Source of the DNA: Tetranychus cinnabarinus
Taxonomy: Eukaryota > Arthropoda > Arachnida > Trombidiformes > Tetranychidae
Direction of reading: 5' to 3'
NCBI GenBank assembly: GCA_022266195.1
Contig: WHVY01000003.1
Span: 992,001-1,056,000 of the forward strand
Length of the DNA: 64,000 nt
In this document: one piece after another, positions 35,371 to 45,692 of the stretch
Numbering within the stretch: position 1 is the first letter of the stretch
Layout of the letters: the number at the start of each line of letters is the position of its first letter
The notes under the pieces: generated by a model
Database searches by the model: none
Seen by the model: the letters and a program-made list of their open reading frames with translations, nothing else
Told to the model about the DNA's origin: nothing
Position numbers and translations under genes: made by a program

Positions 35371-35467
35371 CATATAAAATTTTTATGCAAACAAATGATC
35401 AATTCCCAAACAGTTTTTGGATAACATTGATTTCATTCAGATACAAAAATTTTAACATGACATATAT

Positions 35468-36997
35468 TTAACTTAAGTCAGAATTGGAAATTTTCTCAAA
35501 GATTAAATTTGGTAGGTTAGATGGACGTCTTGATAAACCAAAAGATGCTTCAGTTGATATTTTAGTTCCTGGTTTAACTTTGACACGATATTTTTGTAAT
35601 ATACAAACTATATACAAAAACAGTTCAACATTGGCTAAACTTTCACCTGGACAGTTCCTTTTACCAGCACTGAAAGGTATAAGATGAGGTGGTTTCACTA
35701 CTTTACTGCCATCTTCAGCAAGGTAACGAGTTGGATCAAATTTATCAGGATTAGGCCACAGGTTAGGATCACGATTAATTGACCAGAAATTGAAGATAAC
35801 CAAAGAATCTTTGGGTATATTGTAATTGCCGATTTTTGTATCATTTGAAGCTCTCCTGAGTAGATTATTTGCAACAACAGAACCAATTCTGTGTATTTCA
35901 TGAAGGAAAGCGATTGTAAATGGCATCCTATTTCTATCAGCGAAATCTGGTCTTCTTTCAAATCCAATAACATCAGCTATCTCTGAACGTATTTTATCTT
36001 GATACTCTGGATATTTCACTAAATATATCATTACCCATTCCATTGTAGTCGCTACAGTCTCAGTTCCAGCTCCATAAAATGCATTAGCATTACGTCTCAA
36101 TACATCAATTGAGAAATTATTGTCCAATTTGGTTTGCTTCTCTCTCCTTTTCATCTCAGCAAGATAACCATCAATGTAATCTACAACTTCTTGAGAATTT
36201 TTTTCCTGATGTTTATCAATTTCATTTTGAATATGTGAATCGACTATTTGAAAGCACTTTATCACCTTGGCTAAATTGAACAATTTAAATTTAAACGCAA
36301 TTGTCGTCAACCATGGTAGAAAAGCCATTACACCGGCGAAGTTAAGACTACTTCCGATTTCTTCATTTGCTGCTGAAATTGCGATAGCAGCAGGATCATC
36401 ATGATCATATTTATGGCCAAACAATAAAATTGAGATGTTATTTACTATAGAGTGGGAAATCTTTTTTTTAAAATCAACAGGTTTACCATCATTGTCCAAG
36501 GTTGTAAGAAACTGGTCAATCTCTTCTTTAACTAATGTTTCAATGGTACTCTTTCCAAGTCCAACATCACGTAAAATATGTAGTGATAAACGTCTATGTT
36601 CCCGCCATGGGTTACCTGACATTTCACCAAATGAACGGTCATCAGCAGCACCAGGGAAAAAAGCTGCATACGGTCGAGCAAGTAAGGCTTCATTGGAAAG
36701 AGCATCTTTCATGTGAGGCCAATCACAAACGAAGACCACATCGAAATCACCCAATTTTAAACAATAAACTGGTCCATATTTTTTAGACAATTGGTCAAAC
36801 TGAAGGTAAACATGATCACCAAGAAAGGGTAAATAACCAACTATGGGAAGACCCCAAGGACCAGCTGGTAATGAACGAATCCTTTTTATTGTGTTAAACA
36901 AATACTTTACCAACCAGAAGAGGACAATTCCAATCAAAACGTTGACTAGAGGCTGAGAAACCTGAAAATTATTCAATAAAGACATAATTTTTTGCAT
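35468..36997 (-). CDS. Cytochrome P450, CYP2 clan, CYP392-like
   Basis: Intronless, 509 aa, full length. The N-terminal membrane anchor is at about residues 14-34, followed by the Pro-rich hinge LPAGPWGLPIVGYLP. The C-helix has WREHRR; the I-helix oxygen-binding motif is AGTET; the K-helix ExxR is EIHR; and the haem loop is PFSAGKRNCPGESLA with the ligand Cys. These place it in the CYP2 clan. The single exon and overall pattern are like the CYP392 family enlarged in spider mites, several of which hydroxylate pesticides and plant compounds. That subfamily call is from memory of the pattern and not from a search. Two start codons (36997 and 36985) are possible; the second gives the more typical MSLLNNFQ start. 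It faces secreted copy B. A close paralogue runs off the right edge at 63670. Confidence 0.92.
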   Translation of the reverse strand: MQKIMSLLNNFQVSQPLVNVLIGIVLFWLVKYLFNTIKRIRSLPAGPWGLPIVGYLPFLGDHVYLQFDQLSKKYGPVYCLKLGDFDVVFVCDWPHMKDALSNEALLARPYAAFFPGAADDRSFGEMSGNPWREHRRLSLHILRDVGLGKSTIETLVKEEIDQFLTTLDNDGKPVDFKKKISHSIVNNISILLFGHKYDHDDPAAIAISAANEEIGSSLNFAGVMAFLPWLTTIAFKFKLFNLAKVIKCFQIVDSHIQNEIDKHQEKNSQEVVDYIDGYLAEMKRREKQTKLDNNFSIDVLRRNANAFYGAGTETVATTMEWVMIYLVKYPEYQDKIRSEIADVIGFERRPDFADRNRMPFTIAFLHEIHRIGSVVANNLLRRASNDTKIGNYNIPKDSLVIFNFWSINRDPNLWPNPDKFDPTRYLAEDGSKVVKPPHLIPFSAGKRNCPGESLANVELFLYIVCILQKYRVKVKPGTKISTEASFGLSRRPSNLPNLIFEKISNSDLS

Positions 36998-37349
36998 GAG
37001 AATTTGACAATTATAAATATTTTTGAAGCAACTGTGGCTGTATTAACTTTGAAACCAGAGTTTCAACAACGAATTAAAATGTTTTTGAAGTTAGAGACAA
37101 GAAAGAAAGATAAATGGAATCTCTTTCGTTCAATAAGGCCTCGTCAAGGTTGTGGACCATCTAGTTATATCACAAGGCTAATGTCCAGTGGCTATGCAAA
37201 CATGCATATGTAACTCTCCTAACACAGTATTTATAAAAAACATTAAAAACAAACTAAGCTGAAAACAATAAAACTAAAATGAAATATTTTCCAAAATGGA
37301 GCTTTATATAAACCTTTGACTAGATTAGACATTTGAGTGAAAACGACAT

Positions 37350-37530
37350 GCAAGTACACAAAAAATGTTGGATCGAATATCTGATAATAATAATGAGATA
37401 AATAATGAAAGGTTTCAGGTGTAACCGTACTTACAGTAATCCCTCTCAAAATGAGGCTCTGGTTAAAGCTTTGTCTATTTTCCAAGAAAAATTCTGTCCA
37501 TGCAATTTTTTTCGTTTTCACGTGTTTTTT
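37350..37530 (+). repeat. Direct repeat, copy 1
   Basis: About 180 bp sharing with copy 2 the strings CAGTAATCCCTCTCAAAATGA/CAGAAATCCCTCTCAAAATGA and TTTGTCTATTTTC. Divergence is moderate. Confidence 0.6.
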
Positions 37531-37574
37531 TAGATGAAATATTTTATTAACTGGGTTATGTTGAATGCAAACTA

Positions 37575-37755
37575 TTTACAAGTACATAAAATGTGTTCGA
37601 TTTAATCGCGTGAATAACTGAGTTGAATAATAAGAGGTTTGAGTGTAACCATTCTGCACCTACAGAAATCCCTCTCAAAATGAAGCTGTGTGGTTAACGG
37701 TTTGTCTATTTTCAAGGCAAATTCTTCTCATGTTAATTCGTTCGCTTTTTTCGCT
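37575..37755 (+). repeat. Direct repeat, copy 2
   Basis: Same orientation as copy 1, about 225 bp further on, with scattered indels. No inverted ends seen. Confidence 0.6.
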
Positions 37756-37859
37756 ATTTCATTAATTAATTATTATATTATTTAAATAATGTTTCATTTG
37801 TGACTTTTTTCGAGTTAAATTGAACTAGAATTTTCATCTTAAATAGATTGGACTGTATG

Positions 37860-38449
37860 AATAGACCGTTACCCTGGTAACGTCGCACTTTGAGAGATTA
37901 ACAGTTGTAAGATATTATTAATATGTTAGAAATTTGAAAAATAAATCTTTAAACCCAAAAAAACATTTGGTAATTTGGGTATTTCTGGTTTCTCTACAAT
38001 TTTTCAAATATTGAATCAATGAGTTGCGCTTAAATTTACTTTAGTCAACTATGTGAGCTATTGCATGTATCAATACGATCACTGATTCGAGTAATGAAAA
38101 TAAAATCGAGAGGCACTGAAAGAATGAAATCAGGAGCTGGCATCGAGGACAAGTGACCTGAATGAAATCGACCAGGATTGAATGAATCTGGATAGATTAT
38201 TGGATCACGATGAATTGTGTAAATCATTATTGCCACTGAAGCTCCTTTAGGAATCTTGAATCCGTTCCGGATAACCTCTTGATCCAGATCAGGAGCAATC
38301 ATTGGTACTGGTGGAAACAAACGTAATCCTTCTTTCATACATTGATCCAAGTAATTAAATTGTTGAATTTGATTGTATCTATATTATCGCTTAGAATTGA
38401 ATTTATTTCAGCATAAAGCTTTTTTTGGATTTCCGTGTGCAGACCTGAA
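37860..38449 (-). pseudogene. CYP4-clan P450 exon 4 fragment
   Basis: It matches the last exon and 3'UTR of the intact gene at 45693..51100. The acceptor (38449) and LHTEIQKKLYAEINS-type start are kept. A deletion then shifts the frame before MDQCMKEGLRLFPPVPMIAP, and the reading continues to FNPGRFHSG and breaks before the haem loop, which is missing. The C-terminal coding part is lost, but the 3'UTR (37860-37990) is recognisable. It cannot make a P450. Confidence 0.85.
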
Positions 38450-38674
38450 ACAAAATGTTATCCCATTGAACATTATAAGTCCTAAATGATTGAAGGAGTG
38501 AATTACATTGTTGTTTTGCTAAAAATTGATTGTTAAATAATCGCCGATTGATCAATTTTTGCTCTTTAATTACTGATAAACAATGAATAACGCCTTAACA
38601 GAGTTCAATACAAAGAGTAATAAGAGACTTACCATGTAAATCATCTTAACTATGGACTACAGAGTTTGACAAAC

Positions 38675-38895
38675 CTGTTTAACATAGATTTTCATAGATC
38701 ATTCTTTCAGTCTAACTTTAGTCTTATGGTCATGTCCAAAGATAAAACGTTTAAAACAAGATCTTCTTCTCGACCAGTATTGTTAGTGAATCCTTAATCC
38801 TGGTTGACCAAAGTCTTGTGTTAACCCGTTTAAGTCGGACAAATTATGGTATATAAAGGGCCAAAATTTTCACTGAAAATCATTCTCAACTTTCA
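38675..38895 (+). promoter_or_regulatory. Secreted-family promoter, TATA at 38850
   Basis: A-type block, without the AACATTGTCAAACG segment. TATATAAAG at 38850..38858 is 150 bp before the start codon of copy C. Confidence 0.75.
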
Positions 38896-38999
38896 TCTTG
38901 ACAAGTCAACATTGTTTGTGTATTCACTAGTCTTTCGACTCTAGTCTCTTTGACCTTTCTTCATTCAATCATCTACCTTTGATTGTTACTTGTGTGAAA

Positions 39000-39437
39000 A
39001 TGAAGTTCATCTATTTATTGTGTATATCATTCATCACCTTCAACTATGTTAAGGCCGAAGAACCTTTTGATGGTTTTGATGATGCTGCCGAACTCAGTTT
39101 TCGACCCCGTGAATATTACCAAGTTTCAAATCCAGATGAAAAGTCGCCAGTAGTTCCATCAAATATTGAACCAGCATACGAAGGTGAAACTACTACTGTC
39201 CCTTCTTTGATGGATAGGTTATTCTCAGTTAAGCAGAAGATCGAAAAGGGAGTGAAAGATAAAATAGCTTCCATCAAGCAAAAGAAGCCGGAAAAAGTGG
39301 AGAAACCCAAAACCACAACACCCGAACCCTACATAGTGTACAAACGAGCCAAAGTACTCAAAAAGATTGTCCACAAGAAGGTGGATAAACCATTGTCCAA
39401 GGACTGCAAGCTCATAAAAAAAGCATTATTTGGATGA
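39000..39437 (+). CDS. Small secreted protein, basic subgroup (copy C)
   Basis: 145 aa. Signal peptide MKFIYLLCISFITFNYVKA, then EEPFDGFDDAAELSFRPREY, parallel to copy A. The Lys-rich middle is about 30 residues shorter than in A (VKQKIEKGVKDKIASIKQKK), and the block VEKPKTTTPEPYIVYKRAK is kept. The end, KDCKLIKKALFG, keeps the single Cys and terminal Gly of A. Promoter, leader and 3'UTR are nearly identical to A, so the two are recent duplicates that differ mainly by loss of a basic repeat. Function is unknown. Confidence 0.85.
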   Translation: MKFIYLLCISFITFNYVKAEEPFDGFDDAAELSFRPREYYQVSNPDEKSPVVPSNIEPAYEGETTTVPSLMDRLFSVKQKIEKGVKDKIASIKQKKPEKVEKPKTTTPEPYIVYKRAKVLKKIVHKKVDKPLSKDCKLIKKALFG

Positions 39438-40149
39438 TTATTCACATTTAGTCCTAAAACTCATTTATAACACGAAATTTATTTGTACAATTGTAATCAA
39501 ACTATTCATTGCCTTTTCCTAAATGTATTCAAATCAAATAAACTAAAATAAAAATATTTATAAATTGTATACAACTTTTGTTTATTCATTCGCGTTTCAA
39601 TATTAGTGTTTCTAGTTTTTAGATTGTATCGCTTTCTAATATTTGAACTATGGAGTCGGAATCAGCATGAAAGCAATTCAATTTTGGGTAAGAGTAAGGT
39701 TTTACGGACTAAGGCGGGACTTAAAAATCACACACTTTCGCTAACCAATGGTAAAATTAATAATGAATGTTTTTTATCTGAAATTAATGATTAACCAGAA
39801 TTTTCTCATCTCCTCTTTCAGTATTCATTGATTTGCTGTAATATTAGCAATTAACAATCAGTTCAATCATGATTATACCTAAGATTAGCCTTAGATTTAA
39901 TTTTAAAAGATTAACCTGATTGGATCTCAATTTAAATGTCCCATGTTGCCCCTCCTTAGTCCGTAAAACCTAACTCTTACCCAATTTTGAGTAGTATCTC
40001 AATTAAATATGTTTAGGCACAACAACATGAAAAGTAACTTAGACTGATTCATTTGGAACTTTTATTCTTGTCTTTACTATTGTACATTCAATTCAAGTAT
40101 AAAATACACTTCCATCTAGTTATTTGTAAAATTCGACATGTTTTTCAAT
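39438..40149. other. Spacer, 3'UTR of copy C and unique DNA
   Basis: 3'UTR as in copy A up to about 39620. Beyond that a short inverted pair is seen: GGGTAAGAGTAAGGTTTTACG at 39688 and CGTAAAACCTAACTCTTACCC at about 39962. It encloses about 250 bp and may be a small decayed MITE. No gene. Confidence 0.45.
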
Positions 40150-40639
40150 TCAGGATTTCATTGGAATGGTTTCCGAAATATCGTTCTGTTTCATCTGATG
40201 TTTCTTGAATTGATTACATTTTTTCGGATCGTTTTTTAAGCAACAATATTTCCGAAGACAAGGCAATACTAAATCAGGATTAACACATTTGTCTCGATTG
40301 CAACCAGTTAAAAGACTAAAGAGTATACCAAAAATAAGTGCCACCAGAAATCCTATTGCTGGTATAATGAAATGAGATACGTGATAAATTTTGGCGATTC
40401 CTTCAGGATGATATTCTGGTATCCTGTAGTCTTTGAGTTGAGACACAAGTAAGCCAGGTTCAAGATAAGTAGTATTGGCTGAACAACCTTCAGTGGAGAC
40501 TTCGAGTGAAAGTATTGGACGTTTAATAACTAATCCTCCTACGACAATCCAAACACAAGTAATTTGACCAGCTAAATAACCAATAATTGCTCCTTTGCTG
40601 TTTACAAAAGGTGCGAAAATTCCCAATATAAAGCGGGTC
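40150..40639 (-). pseudogene. Orphan terminal exon of an SLC5-type sodium symporter
   Basis: An open exon behind a CTTTTAG acceptor encodes FILGIFAPFVNSKGAIIGYL, the start of a late transmembrane segment of sodium-coupled solute transporters of the SLC5A6/SLC5A8 type (family: LFTLGIFFPWVNSKGA). It then has a loop with paired Cys, a second membrane segment (HFIIPAIGFLVALIFGILF) and a Cys/Lys-rich tail ending ETIPMKS. Family members have over 550 residues, and only the last ~160 are here. The DNA upstream is a MITE and then the promoter of another gene, so the other exons are absent. It is either a stranded duplicate or part of a gene with a very large intron; the first is favoured. Confidence 0.7.
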
Positions 40640-40751
40640 CTAAAAGCGATAGTTGAAATGAATAAATGATCAGATATTTGATGTTATTAATTATTAACAT
40701 TTTAGCATGGTCAGGACTCGTTGTAGTAAAGTTTGACTTGATGATGGATCA

Positions 40752-41355
40752 GAGTTGTTACTATTAAATAGACACAATCATCACAATTGTTACATTTATG
40801 CACAAATTGACACACATTGGCACAAATGGGTAAAAATCGGGTAGAAATAGATTTCTTCCAAATTCAAACCAAATTCAAATATGTTTCGTAGAGAAATAAA
40901 AACTGAGTTCATTTGTGTCATTAAAAAATTTCTGATCAATAGTTTTAGAAGAAACCGAGTCCAAAGTTGAAACTTCGATTGTTTTTTGTACAATTATGGA
41001 AGTAGACTTTTTCATGAAACTTATTTTACTGGTGTTACTTTTGATGATTAACCAGAAAATACACTTATTTTGAGAAATGAAATTTTCTGTTTTCTGTAAA
41101 ACAGATCACTTCGATTTTGAACCGAATTGTTTATGTGAAGAAAAGAGTTACCGAGCTGTAAGTTATTATCTGCCGATAAAAATTGATGGTTAACATCATG
41201 CATTGAATGATTTTTTCAATTTATCAATAGTTATCTGGATTTTGGCCTAATGGTCTTGATTTTGGATAATTTCTAACCGATTTTTGCCCATTTGTGTCAA
41301 TGTGTGTCAATTTGTGCATAAATGTGACAATAGTGTCTTTCTGGTAATAACAACC
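40752..41355. mobile_element. hAT-like MITE, 604 bp, long terminal inverted repeats
   Basis: It is flanked by ATGGATCA (40744..40751 and 41356..41363). The inverted ends are about 90 bp: GTTGTTACTATTAAATAGAC... on the left pairs with ...TCTGGTAATAACAAC on the right. They share ATTTATGCACAAATTGACAC and AAATGGG(T/C)AAAAATCGG. No transposase. Fragments of the same family lie at 52728..52925 and 55385..56640. Confidence 0.85.
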
Positions 41356-41379
41356 ATGGATCAGCAATCATAACCAAAC

Positions 41380-41615
41380 CTGATTAACATAGATTTTCAT
41401 GGATCATTCTTCGAATCTCACTTTAGCCTTATGGCTATATCTGAAGATAAAACGTTTAAAACAAGATTCCGTGAACACCTTAAGCATTGTCAATCAATAT
41501 TGTTTTTGGTCAATTATTAATCCTGGTTGACCCAAAGACTTTGTTTTAAGCCGTTTAAGTCAGACAAAATATGGTATATAAAGGAATGAATATTTCAATG
41601 AAACCATTCTCAACT
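41380..41615 (+). promoter_or_regulatory. Secreted-family promoter, TATA at 41575
   Basis: LPFK-type block starting just past the MITE target site, with CACCTTAAGCATTGTCAATCA. TATATAAAG at 41575..41583, 143 bp before the ATG of copy D. Confidence 0.75.
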
Positions 41616-41717
41616 TTCATCTTGAAACTTTGTTGTATATTCACTAGCAGTTCAACTCTGGTCTCTTCAATTCTTCTTCAATCTATTATCTTCCTTTCAA
41701 TCTTTAAATTTGTGAAA

Positions 41718-42080
41718 ATGAAGTTTATTCATTTATTGTGTATATCATTTATCATCTTTAGTTATGTCCAAGCTCTTCCTTTCAAATCCGATTATCTTTC
41801 TTCCGATGAATTTTATGAATCTTCGTTACAAAGGGATAACATTATCTACAAGAGGAAATCAGAGACTCTTCCAACTCGTCCATCACCAGTTTATCCAGTG
41901 ATAAAAGAGCAAGTAACTCCAAAACCTTCCATTTTTAAAAGGGTAAAAGTCGTGAGCGATTCAACTAAAAAATCTCTGGGCGATTTCATGGACGCACTGG
42001 GTATGACCGCTTACGGAATGCTCTTATCACTGGCAGATCAAGAGACAAAGTTGTTAAAATGGTTAAAAATAAAACAATAA
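41718..42080 (+). CDS. Small secreted protein, LPFK subgroup (copy D)
   Basis: 120 aa. Signal peptide MKFIHLLCISFIIFSYVQA, then LPFKSDYLSSDEFYESSLQR, a KRKSETLPTRPSPVYPVIKE stretch and EQVTPKPSIFKRVK. The C-terminal part, VVSDSTKKSLGDFMDALGMT, leads into a hydrophobic helix and ends LLKWLKIKQ. The stop falls where copy J reads on; the following 3'UTR still resembles the codons of J's tail. Unknown function. Confidence 0.85.
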   Translation: MKFIHLLCISFIIFSYVQALPFKSDYLSSDEFYESSLQRDNIIYKRKSETLPTRPSPVYPVIKEQVTPKPSIFKRVKVVSDSTKKSLGDFMDALGMTAYGMLLSLADQETKLLKWLKIKQ

Positions 42081-42429
42081 AAACGACCGCAGAACCAGTC
42101 TAATAAATGCTCTGAAAGAATACAAAATAACAGCAAAATAATCGTTCCCTATTAGTACCTATGATTTGTTTAAACAATAACCAAAATTATTAAATCTGTG
42201 CGATTGTATATTAAAAATGATTTGAAACTATTTAAATGAATGACTTTACTATGTTTATTCCGATCTATCAAATGCAATATTGTGATAAAATAAAAATTAT
42301 TTCAAAAAGCAAAACATGTTTCATTATTTCGCTGATCAAATGACTGATGAAATTGTTTAAAATGAACCAGCATTTTGTATTCAATATATCAATGGTGAAA
42401 TAAATATCTCAATAGTTTTAGTGTGAAAT

Positions 42430-43625
42430 GCTCCACTCAAGTAAACATTAATTTTAATTCTGTTTAGTCAAACAACTTCAAAAGCAAAGCATGAACCAGA
42501 AAGAGCAAAGCTTTGAACTATTTTCCGAGCTATCTTCTTTAGTCGACATATTTGACGATGTTTGACTCTTCGTCGAAATCTTTGTCGACGGCATTTGTTC
42601 GTTACACTGTTGATTTATCTCTCAATTGAATCAACTTTGAATTAATAATTGAAAAAAGACGTTGAAATGAGACGAAAATGTTTGATGGTTTGTATTAAAA
42701 TGATTTTCATTTCAATCAAAGCAAATCGTTGACCAATGCAAACTCTTGGACCAGCACTGAAAGGGATATATGCATAATATGGTACAGCAGTCTCTCTCTT
42801 AAGTTCCTCCTCTCATATTTGAAAAAGTAAAGAAATAGAAAGAGACAGAGAAGAAGGTCTCTTTTTCTAGCCTTAAGTTTAAGCCTTTTTGCCTAGTAAC
42901 TACTGCCGTTTGAGGGGAACTTAAGAGAGAGATCACTGTATCGAAGAAATGTGATCTGAATCAAATCGATCAGGATTGAATGAATCTGGATAGATTATTG
43001 GATCACGATGAATTGTGTAAATCATTATTGCTACTGAAGCTCCTTTGGGAATCTTGAATCCATCCAGGATAACCTCTTGATCCAGTTCACGAGCGATCAT
43101 TGGGACTGGCGGAAACAAACGTAATCCTTCTTTAATACACTGATACAAGTAATTAAATTTTTGTATTTGATTGTAACTTAAATCATCTATATTATCGTCT
43201 AGAATTGAATTTATCTCAGCATAAATCTTGTCTTGTATTTCCGCGTGCAGACCTAGAAAATAAAATGAATATTATAATAATATTATAAGATTAAACAACA
43301 ATTTGATTAAATATCTCAATAGTTTTAGAGTGAGAATTGAAATGCTGCGCTCAAGTAATTAATCTCTTCTTGGACACTTTCAAGATCAATTATTGGTTTA
43401 CCATCATTTGCTGAAGGCTGAAGATGCTTTTCAAGTAATAAATCGAGAAAAGCTTTCCTTTCACCGGTCATTTTCTTGTAATAACAACTTTCATTAACAT
43501 TATTAACATTATTATTAGCATCATAATTACAAGAATCTTTCGCATCAGCATTTTTTGGTTCTCTCGTTGATTTATCCCTCAATTGAATCAACTTTGAATG
43601 AATAATTGAATTGGTAAAATGCTCG
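42430..43625 (-). pseudogene. CYP4-clan P450 pseudogene with MITE insertion
   Basis: Pieces of exon 3 (43325..43625, ending in ERKAFLDLLLEKHLQP and a broken EEIN) and exon 4 (42940..43253, with CIKEGLRLFPPVPMIAREL and the EVILDGFKIPKG block) lie in normal order on the minus strand. The I-helix is lost between them. The haem-loop part continues at 42700..42784, after the 154-bp MITE. Further left, scrambled intron 3 and exon 3 scraps occur (42430-42680). Sequence identity to the intact gene at 45693..51100 is high, so the damage is recent. Confidence 0.88.
42785..42938. mobile_element. Tc1/mariner-like MITE, 154 bp
   Basis: It interrupts the P450 reading at a TA (42783..42784), which is duplicated at 42939..42940. 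The intact gene shows the empty site (CTGGTATCGAAG on the complementary reading). The ends are 23-bp inverted repeats starting CAGCAGTCTCTCTCTTAAG on the left and, read inward from the right, CAGTGATCTCTCTCTTAAG. TA duplication and CAGTG-type ends are typical of Tc1/mariner relatives. Confidence 0.88.
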
Positions 43626-43659
43626 AAAAAAATAAGCTTTACTATGGACTAAAGAGTTT

Positions 43660-43890
43660 GACAAACCTGTTTAACAAAGATTTTTATGGATCATTCTTTC
43701 AATCTAACTTTAGCCTACTGGTCATGTCCAAAGATAAAACGTTTAAAACAAGATCACCTTGTCGACCAGTATTGTTAGTGAATCCTTAATCCTGGTTCAC
43801 CCAAAGCCTTGTGTTAACCCGTTTAAGTCTGACAAAATATGGTATAAAATGGGACAAAATTGTCAATGAAAACATTCTCAACTTTCATCT
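43660..43890 (+). promoter_or_regulatory. Secreted-family promoter, altered TATA at 43843
   Basis: A-type block ahead of copy E. The TATA box differs from all others: TATAAAAT (43843..43850) in place of TATATAAAG. Confidence 0.7.
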
Positions 43891-43991
43891 TGACAAGTCA
43901 ACATTGTTTGTGTATTCACTAGTCTTTCGACTCTAGTCTCTTTGACCTTTCTTCATTCAATCATCTAACTTTGATCGTTACTTTTGTGAAA

Positions 43992-44456
43992 ATGAAGTTC
44001 ATCTATTTATTGTGCCTATCATTCATCATCTTCAGCTATGTTAGCGCTAACGATGACGATTATGATGATACTGAAGAAGAAGACAAATCCGATCATCGTG
44101 GATATGACCAATCGACCACTCCAGTTTATAAGCCAACAAAACTGCCATTTCGTCGCGTAAAAATACCTCCAACAGACGCTGCTGAAGTTCCATACGTTGC
44201 TGAAGTTCCTTACGTTGCTCCACACAAAGATAAGTCATACAAAGTTATTGAAAAAGATGCGATTGAGCCAGTTGCTGTTTTCAAGCAAAAGAAGGTGAAA
44301 AAACATAAAACCACGACAACCACAGCAACCCCGACAACAGTACCCTCTTTTTTATACAAACGAGTCAAATTGCCCAGGAAAGTTTACCACGTAAAGAAGG
44401 TGAAGAAATCAAAGGACAAGAAATGTATTTTCATATTCAAAGTATATTCTCAATAA
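43992..44456 (+). CDS. Small secreted protein, basic subgroup (copy E)
   Basis: 154 aa. Signal peptide MKFIYLLCLSFIIFSYVSA, then a very acidic start (NDDDYDDTEEEDKSDH), a Pro-rich part, and a short tandem duplication AEVPYVAEVPYVA. A basic tail follows with KKHKTTTTTATPTTVPSF and VKKVKKSKDKK. The end, CIFIFKVYSQ, differs from copies A and C, apparently through a shifted frame near the stop. Promoter, leader and 3'UTR identify it as the third member of the A/C group. Function unknown. Confidence 0.83.
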   Translation: MKFIYLLCLSFIIFSYVSANDDDYDDTEEEDKSDHRGYDQSTTPVYKPTKLPFRRVKIPPTDAAEVPYVAEVPYVAPHKDKSYKVIEKDAIEPVAVFKQKKVKKHKTTTTTATPTTVPSFLYKRVKLPRKVYHVKKVKKSKDKKCIFIFKVYSQ

Positions 44457-44878
44457 TTATCCGAATCTGGTCCAAACTCAAATTTATAACAAGAAATTTA
44501 TTTGTACAATTGTAACCAAACTATTCATTGACTTTTCCAAATGTATTCAAATCAAATAAACTGCAATAAAATTATTTATAAATTGTATACAACTTTGTTT
44601 ATTCAATCGCGATTGAATATTAGTGTTCGTTAGTTTAATTTGTCTAAATTGTTTATTCGTTTACCTTATCGTCTCGTGTATTTCACGGCCATGGTTTCCT
44701 AAAATTGAATGGAATCTATTCTAAAGTTGATTAATATTTAATTAATTCTGCTTTGAAAAGTCATGATTATTCAAACAAATGGAGAATGGTATTTCTCTGC
44801 ATGTTTTAAAATCCCTTTGAGTTTGACACCAGAACCAATATTTCATACTAATGATTGAAGTGGATTTGAAAAACTGAA

Positions 44879-45095
44879 AGTATCGAAATCGGTATCACAA
44901 TATTGCTTGATTTGGTAAAAGTGAACTGATGGACTGGCTTCGGTTAGTTTCCATGAACCAGGTTTTCATGCTTAACGTGGTTATCACAATATTTGGTCTT
45001 CCTTGACCAGCAAACTTGAGCCAGTTTGGTGCCTAGCTTCCCTTACCAGGCTATCTGATGCTTATCATTATACGATCGATTGCCGTAAAACCAAA
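44879..45095. repeat. Dispersed repeat, copy 2
   Basis: Matches 35195..35370, including AGTATCGAAATCGGTA and CATGAACCAGGTTTTCATG, with a middle insertion of about 50 bp. Confidence 0.7.
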
Positions 45096-45134
45096 AACAA
45101 AAGTAAAAGATAAATCGAGATAACTTCGAGTAAA

Positions 45135-45157
45135 AGAGAGAGAGAGAGAGAGAGAGA
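45135..45157 (+). repeat. GA microsatellite
   Basis: An (AG)n run of about 11 units. Confidence 0.85.
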
Positions 45158-45692
45158 AAAGTGTTTATGTTCTTGTGATGAGCTAATTATCATGAAAGCA
45201 CAGGCTATCAGCACTGTCTTTGACACAGTTATTCCAAGCCATTTAGATGCAATCAGCATGCCAATGAAAATATACTCAAAAGGATTCATAAATAATTCCC
45301 TCCTCCTTAGGAAATCGAAAGAATTAATTGCTCAGTAGAAATGAACTAATTTTATGCTTTGTGCTTCCAACGAAAATTTTTTTTATAACTGTCAAGTTAA
45401 TCTTTATACAATTGTGTACAATCGTGTTAAATCACAGTTAGGTGTTAAAAAACTCAACGAACATCTAGTATTGAATAACAATATAATAGTCATCTGAAAC
45501 CTTGTTTTGGTACTTTCCATGGTTTATATTTAACCCAATCCGAGGCTTACCAGAAACTCATTATTTTGTATTACCATCGTTTTATTCATTCCTTGACTAA
45601 CTGTGCTTTTATCTGACCAAATTTGGAATACCAATCGATTTACATTTTTCGCAAACTGTCCAACAATTTGTATTAGACTTTATGCATTTTCG

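Larger units (their letters stand above)
34591..35467. other. Spacer between copy B and the CYP392-like gene
   Basis: It holds both convergent 3'UTRs, a relic promoter (34920..35030) and a dispersed repeat (35195..35370). No coding sequence. Confidence 0.5.
36998..37859. other. Spacer with a direct repeat, no gene
   Basis: Upstream region of the CYP392-like gene. It contains the duplicated block listed separately. Frames at 36992 (+) and 37243 (-) have no protein-like composition. Confidence 0.45.
44457..45692. other. Spacer between copy E and the CYP4-clan gene
   Basis: It contains the 3'UTR of copy E, the second copy of the dispersed repeat (44879..45095) and a GA microsatellite. The first exon of the P450 starts at its right end. 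No further gene. Confidence 0.5.

Noticed and set aside
36435..36786. Two open frames on the + strand
   Set aside because: Antisense shadows of the intact CYP392-like gene.
40752..41355. CRISPR-like or regulatory array from repeated GTGTCAATTTGTG units
   Set aside because: The repeated units are the two inverted ends of one MITE with target-site duplications.
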